A stretch of 9,757 bases of DNA, from contig DLWR01000092.1 of NCBI GenBank assembly GCA_003444795.1, positions 1 to 9,757 of the forward strand, read 5' to 3'. The position numbers and the translations under genes are program-made. Origin of the DNA: Cryomorphaceae bacterium (lineage in GTDB: Bacteria; Bacteroidota; Bacteroidia; Flavobacteriales; Schleiferiaceae). Shown here in pieces: positions 1-6,366 of this stretch. The notes under the pieces are model-generated. The model saw only the letters and a program-made list of their open reading frames with translations, ran no database searches and had not been told where the DNA came from. Position 1 is the stretch's first letter; each line of letters starts with the position of its first letter.

Positions 1-564
1 GCTGCACATCCCCAGCTGCAGCGCATCGTCAACGCATGTTCGGGCCGAATTCGACTCTCCGCACCGCGCAAGAGCAAATGGGGGGATTTTCGCTGGCAAG
101 CCGGGCGACCCAGTCAAATTTCCGTCAACCGCGACCTTTCTCCTGAGGCCTTCCTCATCACCCTCTTGCACGAACTCGCCCATGCGCAGGTCCATGCCTG
201 GGATCCCCACTATGCCAGCCCTCACGGCCCTGAATGGCAATCGCGCTATCGCCAACTCTTGCTCCCCTTTTTGAGCACGGACATCTTTTCGGCTCCACTA
301 GTGACGGCTCTCAAGGGCGGACTGCACAAACCCAAAGCAAGCTGTGGCGCCGATGTAGCCTTGCTCAAAGCCCTGCAAGCCGACCTCCCGAATACGGGCC
401 AAACCGTCGAATCCCTCCCCCACGGTAGCCACTTTAAAGCGCCATCCGGGCGCATTTTTGTCAAAGGCCCCAAGCGCCGGACCCGTTTTTCCTGTGTGGA
501 GCTGAAGACTGGCCGTACCTTTGCGGTGCACCCCTTAACGGATGTTCAACTCCTCAACCGCTGA
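1..564 (+). CDS. SprT-like zinc metalloprotease-fold protein (5' end missing)
   Basis: The reading frame is open from the first base and ends in TGA at 562-564, giving 187 visible codons; the true start lies left of the window. Visible codons 57-61 read HELAH, the HExxH zinc motif, and about 14 residues later comes PHGPEWQ, matching the SprT-family signature HG.EW that supplies the third zinc ligand. The C-terminal part (GRIF.KGPKRRTRFSC, then LKTGR.FAV.P) resembles the tail of Bacteroidota SprT-like proteins, but only one cysteine is seen there, so the classical zinc ribbon is absent. Related proteins (SprT, Spartan) have a protease-like fold; the substrate of the bacterial members is not established. 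The gene ends 3 bases before purK and is probably co-transcribed with it. The TTG at 166 lies inside the motif and cannot be the start. Family call is good; function is open. Confidence 0.85.
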   Translation, partial: AAHPQLQRIVNACSGRIRLSAPRKSKWGDFRWQAGRPSQISVNRDLSPEAFLITLLHELAHAQVHAWDPHYASPHGPEWQSRYRQLLLPFLSTDIFSAPLVTALKGGLHKPKASCGADVALLKALQADLPNTGQTVESLPHGSHFKAPSGRIFVKGPKRRTRFSCVELKTGRTFAVHPLTDVQLLNR

Positions 565-567
565 TTC

Positions 568-1731
568 ATGGCCGCTGATTCTCCCTTTTCCAACCCATCC
601 TTTCAAGTCGCACTTCTCGGCGGCGGTCAGTTGGGTAAAATGGTTTTGGCCGAAGCGCGCCGAATGGACATCAGCGTCCGCGTCCTCGACCCTTCACCCG
701 ATGCCCCCTGCCGGCTGGGTGCGGAACGCTTTGACATCGGATCCTTCCAAGACTACGACACGGTTGTAGCTTTTTGCCAAGGCGCCTCCTCCGTGGGCAT
801 TGAGATCGAAAGTGTCAACGCCGACGCCCTTGAAACTCTGGAGCAGCAAGGCATCCCTTGCTTCCCGCCTAGCCGCGTCCTCCGCGTCATTCAAGACAAA
901 GTCCGTCAGAAAGAATTTTACGCCGCTCAAGGCCTGCCCACCTCAGATTTCACCCGTTATGAGTCCCTCAGTGAACTCCAAACGGCTGTTGCGGCAGGAC
1001 ACCAAAGCTTGCCCTTTGTATGGAAACTAGGGCAAGGCGGGTACGATGGCTTTGGCGTCAGCATTGTCCGTAGCCAAGCTGATCTGGATACCCTCTCTGA
1101 AGGGGTCTGCATTGCGGAATCCTTGGTTCCCATTGCCACCGAAATTGGCGTCGTGGTAGCACGTAATGAGGCCGGCGAGACAGTATGCTTCCCCCCGGTT
1201 GAAATGGAATTCCACCCCGCAGCGAACCAAGTAGAATTTGTGGTTTGCCCAGCATCCTTGCCTGTTGAAGTTTTGAAGGAAGCGGAAGGCCTTGCCAAGC
1301 GCGTGGCGGAATCCTTTGACACCCTTGGGTTGCTTGCGGTGGAGCTCTTCTACACGCAATCCGGAGAGTGGTTGGTCAATGAGGTGGCACCACGCCCTCA
1401 CAATTCGGGTCACTTAACCATTGAAGGATGCAGCACTTCCCAGTTTGAGCAGATGCTGCGTGCCATGTGCCATTTGCCTTTTGGCGATACACGACTACTC
1501 CAACCTAGCGTGATGGCCAATATCGTAGGCGCAGAAGGCTTTAGCGGCCCTGTGGTATATGAAGGCTTGCCCCAAGCCCTGCAAATGCCTGGCACTGCAT
1601 TTCACATTTACGGTAAGTCCCAAACCCGACCCTTCCGAAAAATGGGCCATCTCACTGCCGTTGGGGCCAACGTAGACGAAGCGCGCGCCCGCGCAGCGGC
1701 GGCGCGCGATGCCCTTCAGGTCAAAGCCTAA
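568..1731 (+). CDS. purK: N5-carboxyaminoimidazole ribonucleotide synthase (PurK)
   Basis: PurK uses ATP and bicarbonate to carboxylate 5-aminoimidazole ribonucleotide (AIR) to N5-CAIR in cytosolic purine synthesis. The 387-residue product shows the ATP-grasp layout: an N-terminal preATP-grasp domain with GGGQLGKM (residues 18-25); a central ATP-binding part with KLGQGGYDGFG (153-163, the flexible loop over ATP); the metal/substrate motif NEVAPRPHNSGH (271-282); and the PurK-type C-terminal signature HIYGK...RKMGHLT (346-363). It is somewhat longer than E. coli PurK (355), partly because about 11 residues precede the first strand. The ATG at 568 is only 3 bases after the previous stop and has no Shine-Dalgarno sequence, as expected in Bacteroidota. 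It is followed 33 bases later by purE, whose product uses N5-CAIR as substrate. Confidence 0.97.
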   Translation: MAADSPFSNPSFQVALLGGGQLGKMVLAEARRMDISVRVLDPSPDAPCRLGAERFDIGSFQDYDTVVAFCQGASSVGIEIESVNADALETLEQQGIPCFPPSRVLRVIQDKVRQKEFYAAQGLPTSDFTRYESLSELQTAVAAGHQSLPFVWKLGQGGYDGFGVSIVRSQADLDTLSEGVCIAESLVPIATEIGVVVARNEAGETVCFPPVEMEFHPAANQVEFVVCPASLPVEVLKEAEGLAKRVAESFDTLGLLAVELFYTQSGEWLVNEVAPRPHNSGHLTIEGCSTSQFEQMLRAMCHLPFGDTRLLQPSVMANIVGAEGFSGPVVYEGLPQALQMPGTAFHIYGKSQTRPFRKMGHLTAVGANVDEARARAAAARDALQVKA

Positions 1732-1752
1732 ATCCCACATGGAGGAAATCCC

Positions 1753-1760
1753 TACCTTTG
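1753..1760 (+). promoter_or_regulatory. Bacteroidota -7 promoter element before purE
   Basis: TACCTTTG matches the Bacteroidota -7 consensus TAnnTTTG at all six fixed positions. Only four bases (CGCC) separate it from the purE ATG. If initiation occurs at the usual distance, about 4-6 bases downstream, the transcript would start at or next to the A of the ATG and be leaderless. I see no good TTG at -33, so this rests on the -7 element and on the same spacing recurring before other genes here. It would let purE be expressed separately from purK. Confidence 0.6.
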
Positions 1761-1764
1761 CGCC

Positions 1765-2244
1765 ATGGTAGGAATCATCATGGGCAGCGAAAGCGATTTG
1801 CCCGTCATGCAAGCAGCGGCTGATCAGCTCAGCGCATTTGGTGTGGCCTTTGAAATGACCGTCGTGTCCGCCCACCGCACGCCTGAAAAAATGCTGGACT
1901 ATGCCCACAATGCCGCCAACCGCGGCTTGAAGGTCATCATTGCCGGTGCCGGAGGCGCCGCCCACCTTCCCGGAATGGTGGCAGCCGCAACCTCCTTACC
2001 CGTCATTGGCGTTCCAGTGAAGAGCAGCAACTCCATCGATGGATGGGATTCGGTCCTAAGCATCCTCCAAATGCCCAAAGGCGTTCCAGTAGCTACGGTT
2101 GCCCTGAATGGCGCGGCCAACGCAGGAATTTTGGCCGCTCAAATCATCGGGAGCAACGACTCCACCTTGTATGCCAAGCTTCAAGATTTCAAGGCCGACA
2201 TGAAGGCCAAGGTCGAAGAGATGGCGAAGAGGGTTGAAGGATAG
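1765..2244 (+). CDS. purE: N5-CAIR mutase (PurE, class I)
   Basis: PurE moves the carboxyl group of N5-CAIR to C4, giving CAIR, the step after PurK. The 159-residue product is of normal length and has the family motifs: [10 protein letters not shown] (6-15, phosphate and ribose binding), SAHRTP (35-40, containing the conserved histidine H37 equivalent to E. coli His45), [12 protein letters not shown] (60-71) and the block [12 protein letters not shown] (93-104) followed by GVPVATVAL. The segment [18 protein letters not shown] is of the type seen in Flavobacteria-like PurE. The presence of PurK just upstream fits a class I mutase rather than the class II AIR carboxylase that works without PurK. 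The start at 1765 is set by the [12 protein letters not shown]-terminus; no Shine-Dalgarno is present, but a -7 promoter motif lies 4 bases upstream. Confidence 0.97.
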   Translation: MVGIIMGSESDLPVMQAAADQLSAFGVAFEMTVVSAHRTPEKMLDYAHNAANRGLKVIIAGAGGAAHLPGMVAAATSLPVIGVPVKSSNSIDGWDSVLSILQMPKGVPVATVALNGAANAGILAAQIIGSNDSTLYAKLQDFKADMKAKVEEMAKRVEG

Positions 2245-2407
2245 ATAGCTGGTAGGCTTGATGGCTCGTTGGCTGGAAAGCTTTCACTTCGCGCTTGAGC
2301 CTTTTCGTTCAAACGTTTAATCTCTTTTGCCCCTATACTTCTTGTAATTCCTTCGCTGCGCGCCGGGACTTTCCCTGGATTTGCTCCGCCCTCTTGGTAA
2401 CTTGCCC
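2245..2407. other. Convergent intergenic region, no gene found
   Basis: This segment of 163 bases separates the 3' ends of purE and the response regulator gene. It holds two short perfect palindromes, GAAAGCTTTC (2276-2285) and AAACGTTT (2311-2318), and a weak GGGA/TCCC stem at 2365-2375. None is followed by a T-tract on either strand, so I do not call an intrinsic terminator. Confidence 0.5.
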
Positions 2408-3154
2408 TTAAAGCGCCCTCAAACGCGCCACCAAGGTTTCTTTCTTTCGATTGGCCACAGGCACTTGGCTATCGTCCTCCAGAATAACGTAACCACCATC
2501 CGAAGTAACGTAGCGTTTCACACAGTCCATATTGACTAAATGGGATTTGTGAATGCGTTCGAAGTGATGGGGTGTAAGGAGAGCTTCGTACTCCTTCAGG
2601 GTACGAGAAGCCAGCAGTTTTTTACCTCCGCGCAGAAAGAACTGGGTGTAATTGCTGGTGGATTCGCAGCGCATGATATCTTGAATGCGAACGATGTGCA
2701 TACCCTCACTCGAGGCGATGACCAGCTTGCGGTCCCGCTCTTGAAGGTGGTCCACAAGGACTCCTAGACGTTGGGCGCTGCCGGTATTCAGTTCCACTTT
2801 TCGGACCGCTTTCACGAGCTCCTCAGGATCCACCGGCTTGAGCAAATAATCCATCGCGGAAAACTTTATAGCCTTCAAGGCATAGGCATCATGCGCAGTT
2901 ACAAAGACGACGGAGCCATTCCATTCGGGTTCGTCGGAAGACAGGCGCTCGAGCAAGTCAAAGCCCAATTCCCCCGAAAGGTGGATGTCCAAAAAGAGGA
3001 GCTGGGGCTTATGTCCAAGGAGTGATTCCCATGCCTCATCGACGGAAGATGCCTCCAAGACAGGCTGCACCTCTGGGCAAAAGAGCTTGAGTTTTCCAAG
3101 CAGGGCCTTCCGGCTCTGCGCTTCGTCATCAAGAATCAGGGCGCTAATGGACAT
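2408..3154 (-). CDS. LytTR-family response regulator (REC + LytTR)
   Basis: A 248-residue cytosolic DNA-binding response regulator. Residues 1-120 form a receiver domain: acidic pair D9/D10, phosphoacceptor D56 in LLFLDIHLSGE, T86 in VVFVTAHDAYALKAI and K106 in DYLLKPVDPEEL. Residues about 142-247 form a LytTR domain, seen in IMRCESTSNYTQFFL, the LASRTLKEYEALL segment, F.RIHKSHLVNM and VPVANRKKETL. The partner is the sensor kinase encoded 9 bases upstream, which should phosphorylate D56. LytTR regulators bind direct repeats in promoters; the targets cannot be read from this window, though the neighbouring divergent envelope genes are candidates. TAACTTGG (3159-3166 on the minus strand), partly made of the kinase stop codon, lies 4 bases before the ATG and is a weak -7-like match. 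Confidence 0.95.
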   Translation of the reverse strand: MSISALILDDEAQSRKALLGKLKLFCPEVQPVLEASSVDEAWESLLGHKPQLLFLDIHLSGELGFDLLERLSSDEPEWNGSVVFVTAHDAYALKAIKFSAMDYLLKPVDPEELVKAVRKVELNTGSAQRLGVLVDHLQERDRKLVIASSEGMHIVRIQDIMRCESTSNYTQFFLRGGKKLLASRTLKEYEALLTPHHFERIHKSHLVNMDCVKRYVTSDGGYVILEDDSQVPVANRKKETLVARLRAL

Positions 3155-3163
3155 AGGCCCAAG

Positions 3164-5581
3164 TTAATCGTTATCGTCCCATTCTTGGTACATCGCTAGC
3201 ACAAGCGAGACGCGCGTTCCTTCATCCAAATCCTCCACCGCCACGGAATGCAGCTTTCCCGTTTCCTGTTGCAGGGCTTGAAGGCGATTTTCCAGAATGC
3301 GGGTAGCGGCTGACCGCTTCTCCCCTTCATCCCCACTTTTATGCTGCTTGGAGGCCTCGCGACCGACGCCATTGTCCTCCACTTGAATCAACAAAGTATC
3401 TGGAGCCGGACCTAAACCCATATACAATTTGAGCACAGCATCTGTGGCACCGGCTTTGAGCTTGGGCCGCAAGCCATGTAGAATGGCATTTTCCACCAGA
3501 GGCTGCACTAGCATGGGCGGAAGTCCCAGCACTTGAGTGTCCAAACCTTCCTCTACCTGAAAGACACACTGAAACCCGTGGTCAAAGCGCATCTGCTCTA
3601 AGGCGATGTAGTTCTCGAGGGCCTGTTTTTCCTTCTCCAAGGTTACATAGGCTTCTTCCGCATTTTCCAATGTATAGCGCATCAGGCGCGAGAATTTGTG
3701 CAGATAGGTCACCGCCTCTTTGGGCTTCTTCTCCAACACAAAGGCCGAAATAGACTCCAGGGCATTGAAGGTGAAATGCGGATTCATTTGAAGGCGAAGG
3801 GCCATGCGTTCCAATTGGGCCCGCTCTTTTTGCCAAATGCGTCGATCGCGCAAACGGCGCCACCCAATGTAGCCCGCCAATCCCAAGAGCAGGAAGCCTA
3901 TGCCCACAGCGGGCACCCAGAATTCGGGCCGTTTCCATGCCGCGGGCAATACCTCAATGGTATAGACGGGCTCGCCCCATACCTCCCCATTAGGAGCCGC
4001 AGCTCGAAAGCGAACCTCATACCGGCCCGCCCTCAAGCGATCAAGCACCAACCGGCGGGCCAAACCTAAATTCACCCACTCCCCACCATTGATCTGGTAT
4101 TCCACCGGCACCGCCTCACGGGCTGCAGGCAGACCGCGGAATCCGAATTTCAAGACGACGGGGTCGTTTTCTTTTTTGGTTCTACGCTCTACCCCGCGAA
4201 TCAAAAGGGACGGCTTTAAATGCTCGCCAACCCGGCGGGAGGAGGCTTCCAAGGCCAATCCAAACACATCCGTTACCCACTTGGCATCTCCCGCCTGGTC
4301 AGAGATCGTGGGCGTTTTTCCCGCATAGGGCACGAGCTGTCCCGAACCGTTCAAGCGCATCCAGCCGTTCAAGGTTTGCACCAAGAGACTATCTCCTTTC
4401 CAGCTTAATCCCGAAACCCATTCGGTCACACCCGATGCTTTCCAGGCCCCTCGCGCATAGGATTTCAGGCCAAACTCGCCGTAGGCAAAGCCCCCCTTCT
4501 CGATGGAGAGGCCGGCCACCACGCCCGCACCTGGCTTGGGAAGGCTGTGCAGTCCTTTTGGACCCAAAGCATACAACCCTTTGGTAGTCGCCAACCAGCA
4601 GGAGTCTGTGCCCAAACCACTGACATGCTCCACCGGGCCTAATCGGTAGGGCAAGGTGCGCAAGTCAAACCAGCGCTCTGGTTGATCCACGCGAAGCAAG
4701 TCTTTTTCACTAGCCAACAGCAGACCCCCCGCATCGGAAGCCATGCCGTGTTGAAGGGTTTCAAGCTCAAGCCCACCTTGGCTAAAGAGCCGCAAGGCAG
4801 CCCCATCGTTTCGAACGTACCACAAACCAGATTCCCCAATCAGCCAAGCATTTTGCCCATCAGCTGTGCTCACAAAACTGTGGTAGCCCTTGACCGCAGG
4901 CGCAATTAAGGTCCAGCCACCATCTCCAAGTCGCTTGAGGCCGTCTTGGGTTACCGCGAGCCATTCCGAACCTAAAGGCATAGCCGAAGAAACGGGTTCA
5001 TCTAAAAGCTGCGTCCATAGTCCTGCGGGATTTCGAAGCCACAAACCGCTTTCCGAGGCAATGAGCAAAAGCCCTTCTTTCTGGATCAGTTGGTAGGCCC
5101 CCTCAAGGCCAGGGACGTCTTCTTGGGTCCACCGGTCCTCCGCTACCCCGCGGTAGTAGAGGGTGTTTGATCCCAACGCATATATCCGGCCCATGCCGGT
5201 ATTGATCAAATCCACACAATGTTTCTCCGGAAAGGTGGTCTGCATCCACTCTTTCCCCTTCCATGCATAGACGCCATCTCCAGCCGCGAGCCAAAATTTG
5301 GGCCGAATCATGGCAATGGCCGTGTAGTACACTTCGTCGTCTGGATTTTCAGGAGCCGCATCCATCCGAATAAAGCGCTCTCCATCGAAGCGCAAGATGC
5401 CGGACTGCTCCGTTGTTACCCACACCAATCCATTGGTATCCAGTGCCATATCAGTGATTCTGTAGGACTCCGTGGACGATAGCATGGACTCCGTTACCAC
5501 CGCATACAACGGTGCCTGAGCCATAGCGGCCCATGGAGCCAGAATGGCCAAACCTGTGAGTATCCAGCGATTGAGAGACAT
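3164..5581 (-). CDS. Propeller-type sensor histidine kinase, LytS/His_kinase class
   Basis: An 805-residue inner-membrane sensor. Order of parts: signal peptide about 1-22 (MSLNRWILTG..., ending AMAQ); about 420 residues of repeated short strands with GL.W/GL.R.. motifs typical of two-component regulator propellers, enough for one propeller rather than the two seen in the largest relatives; a Y_Y_Y-like immunoglobulin domain (about 475-545, LKFGFRGL... VEYQINGGEWV... RAGRYEVRFRA); one transmembrane helix (about 555-574); a short linker coil; the His_kinase domain with phosphoacceptor H602 in QMNPHFTFNALESI; and a GHKL ATPase domain with N-box QPLVENAILHG (693-703) and DNGVG (736-740). The next expected glycine motif (SIG.K or GIGL..) reads RSAATRILENRL, so its glycine is missing. 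The partner regulator follows 9 bases later. The ligand is unknown. Confidence 0.95.
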   Translation of the reverse strand: MSLNRWILTGLAILAPWAAMAQAPLYAVVTESMLSSTESYRITDMALDTNGLVWVTTEQSGILRFDGERFIRMDAAPENPDDEVYYTAIAMIRPKFWLAAGDGVYAWKGKEWMQTTFPEKHCVDLINTGMGRIYALGSNTLYYRGVAEDRWTQEDVPGLEGAYQLIQKEGLLLIASESGLWLRNPAGLWTQLLDEPVSSAMPLGSEWLAVTQDGLKRLGDGGWTLIAPAVKGYHSFVSTADGQNAWLIGESGLWYVRNDGAALRLFSQGGLELETLQHGMASDAGGLLLASEKDLLRVDQPERWFDLRTLPYRLGPVEHVSGLGTDSCWLATTKGLYALGPKGLHSLPKPGAGVVAGLSIEKGGFAYGEFGLKSYARGAWKASGVTEWVSGLSWKGDSLLVQTLNGWMRLNGSGQLVPYAGKTPTISDQAGDAKWVTDVFGLALEASSRRVGEHLKPSLLIRGVERRTKKENDPVVLKFGFRGLPAAREAVPVEYQINGGEWVNLGLARRLVLDRLRAGRYEVRFRAAAPNGEVWGEPVYTIEVLPAAWKRPEFWVPAVGIGFLLLGLAGYIGWRRLRDRRIWQKERAQLERMALRLQMNPHFTFNALESISAFVLEKKPKEAVTYLHKFSRLMRYTLENAEEAYVTLEKEKQALENYIALEQMRFDHGFQCVFQVEEGLDTQVLGLPPMLVQPLVENAILHGLRPKLKAGATDAVLKLYMGLGPAPDTLLIQVEDNGVGREASKQHKSGDEGEKRSAATRILENRLQALQQETGKLHSVAVEDLDEGTRVSLVLAMYQEWDDND

Positions 5582-5606
5582 GCCGTGAAAATACCCCGAT
5601 TTTTTG

Positions 5607-5659
5607 GACTAAAGGCCCGGGTGCCGAGTCCTGAAGTTTCCTGGTGGGTGTCTTTAGTC
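5607..5659. repeat. 8-bp inverted repeat in the divergent intergenic region
   Basis: GACTAAAG at 5607-5614 is the exact reverse complement of CTTTAGTC at 5652-5659, with a 37-base spacer. The repeat lies between the divergently read sensor kinase and beta-barrel genes. Its right arm overlaps the left arm of the hairpin at 5656-5683, so the two pairings exclude each other. It could be a DNA operator, an RNA structure or chance. Confidence 0.45.
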
Positions 5660-5683
5660 GTTTGTACCGCCGGTAAGACGACT
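5656..5683 (+). promoter_or_regulatory. Interrupted hairpin / dyad upstream of the barrel gene
   Basis: Outer arms AGTCGT (5656-5661) and ACGACT (5678-5683) are perfectly complementary. Inner arms TACCG (5665-5669) and CGGTA (5671-5675) close around a single C. A small 3x2 mismatch separates the two stems, giving 11 paired positions in 28 bases. It ends 29 bases before the barrel gene ATG and begins 74 bases before the kinase ATG on the other strand, a reasonable place for a repressor or LytTR-type operator. No T-tract follows, so it is not an intrinsic terminator. Function is inferred only. Confidence 0.45.
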
Positions 5684-5700
5684 GCCCTCCTCACATTGGC

Positions 5701-5708
5701 TCTCTTTG
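5701..5708 (+). promoter_or_regulatory. -7-like promoter element before the barrel gene
   Basis: TCTCTTTG matches TAnnTTTG at five of six fixed positions and stands exactly 4 bases before the ATG at 5713, the same spacing as at purE. No clear -33 TTG is seen. If used, the transcript would be leaderless and would not contain the hairpin at 5656-5683. Confidence 0.4.
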
Positions 5709-5712
5709 TCCT

Positions 5713-6366
5713 ATGCGTTTCGTCCTTCTTTTCCTTCCGCTGCCGCTGCTGGCGCAGTTTGACCTCTGCCCGTGGACCTCTTGGACTGGGTCGGGTTCGC
5801 AGTGGCAAGGCTACATCGAACACAGTGGATATGGTTCGGGATGGAACGCTGCAGGTTTGCGTTGGCACAGCGAGTCGTTGAGTCTGCATGCCTGCGCGAG
5901 TGCCCGGGGGCAGCCCTTCGTGGGGGCCCTTGGACACCTCGCTTTGAATTCTAGGCTGCGCCTTTCCATAGGCTGGGGCTTGGAACAACAAATTCCCTAT
6001 TTCTATTCGCAATGGAATACCACACTCAGCACTTACCAAAAAGGGCAGCTACAGCTTCGCCTAGCAGAAGGGGATATTGGACTTTCAGCTACCTACTGGG
6101 AACACTTGGAATCTGGGTGGCTCTTTGGGATTTCTGCCCTGTATTCCCCCAGCACAGGCATCCTCTACATCGTCCAAGCCGACCCTCCTGGGTTGGAAGG
6201 ACGTGCGCGTTTATTTGTGAGCACCTCCGGCGATTGGCGTGTTACCTGGAACAGCACACATGCATCCGTTTCGTTTGGGGTGTCTGCATGGCCTTGGCTT
6301 CGGTCCAGCCTGCACTGGGGCAAAGCGATAGCCTCGTCTACAGTGCCTGGAATGCCTACCAGTTGA
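5713..6366 (+). CDS. Small putative outer-membrane beta-barrel protein
   Basis: A 217-residue protein I cannot name. It starts with a clear signal peptide (MRFVLLFLPLPLLAQ, cleavage near residue 14), which decides the ATG at 5713. The rest is rich in W, Y, S and G with alternating hydrophobic residues (for example LRLSIGWGL, GQLQLRLAEGDIGLSATYW, SVSFGVSAWPWLRSSLHWG), the texture of amphipathic strands of an outer-membrane barrel. I see no enzyme motif. Its size and its position just ahead of a helix-hairpin-helix barrel gene suggest a paired envelope function. The 3' end overlaps the next gene in another frame, over a stretch that encodes the next protein's apparent signal peptide. Alternatively its last residues (after LHWGK) are unimportant tail. 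The gene appears intact. Secretion is well supported, the barrel is inferred and the function is unknown. Confidence 0.7.
   Translation: MRFVLLFLPLPLLAQFDLCPWTSWTGSGSQWQGYIEHSGYGSGWNAAGLRWHSESLSLHACASARGQPFVGALGHLALNSRLRLSIGWGLEQQIPYFYSQWNTTLSTYQKGQLQLRLAEGDIGLSATYWEHLESGWLFGISALYSPSTGILYIVQADPPGLEGRARLFVSTSGDWRVTWNSTHASVSFGVSAWPWLRSSLHWGKAIASSTVPGMPTS

Noticed and set aside
1027..1413. 128-codon minus-strand frame inside purK
   Set aside because: It is antisense to the conserved ATP-grasp core and shows no domain; it is a shadow of the purK codon pattern.
2363..2378. Possible intrinsic terminator (GGGA-CTT-TCCC with flanking CC/GG) between purE and the response regulator
   Set aside because: The stem is short and bulged, and no T-tract follows it on either strand.
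5585..5881. 98-codon + strand frame with a hydrophobic segment, starting at GTG 5585
   Set aside because: It overlaps the barrel gene in another frame. Its apparent hydrophobic stretch arises partly from the barrel gene's signal peptide codons, and its C-terminal half is a shadow with no recognisable domain.
5494..6039. 181-codon minus-strand frame across the divergent intergenic region
   Set aside because: It runs antisense to the barrel gene and over the start of the kinase gene. The product is basic and low in structure, and both overlapped genes have much better signals.
6012..6233. N-terminal extension of the helix-hairpin-helix gene from ATG 6012
   Set aside because: The extra 74 residues are rich in R, H, P and S, lie fully inside the barrel gene in another frame, and would bury the signal peptide in the middle of the protein.
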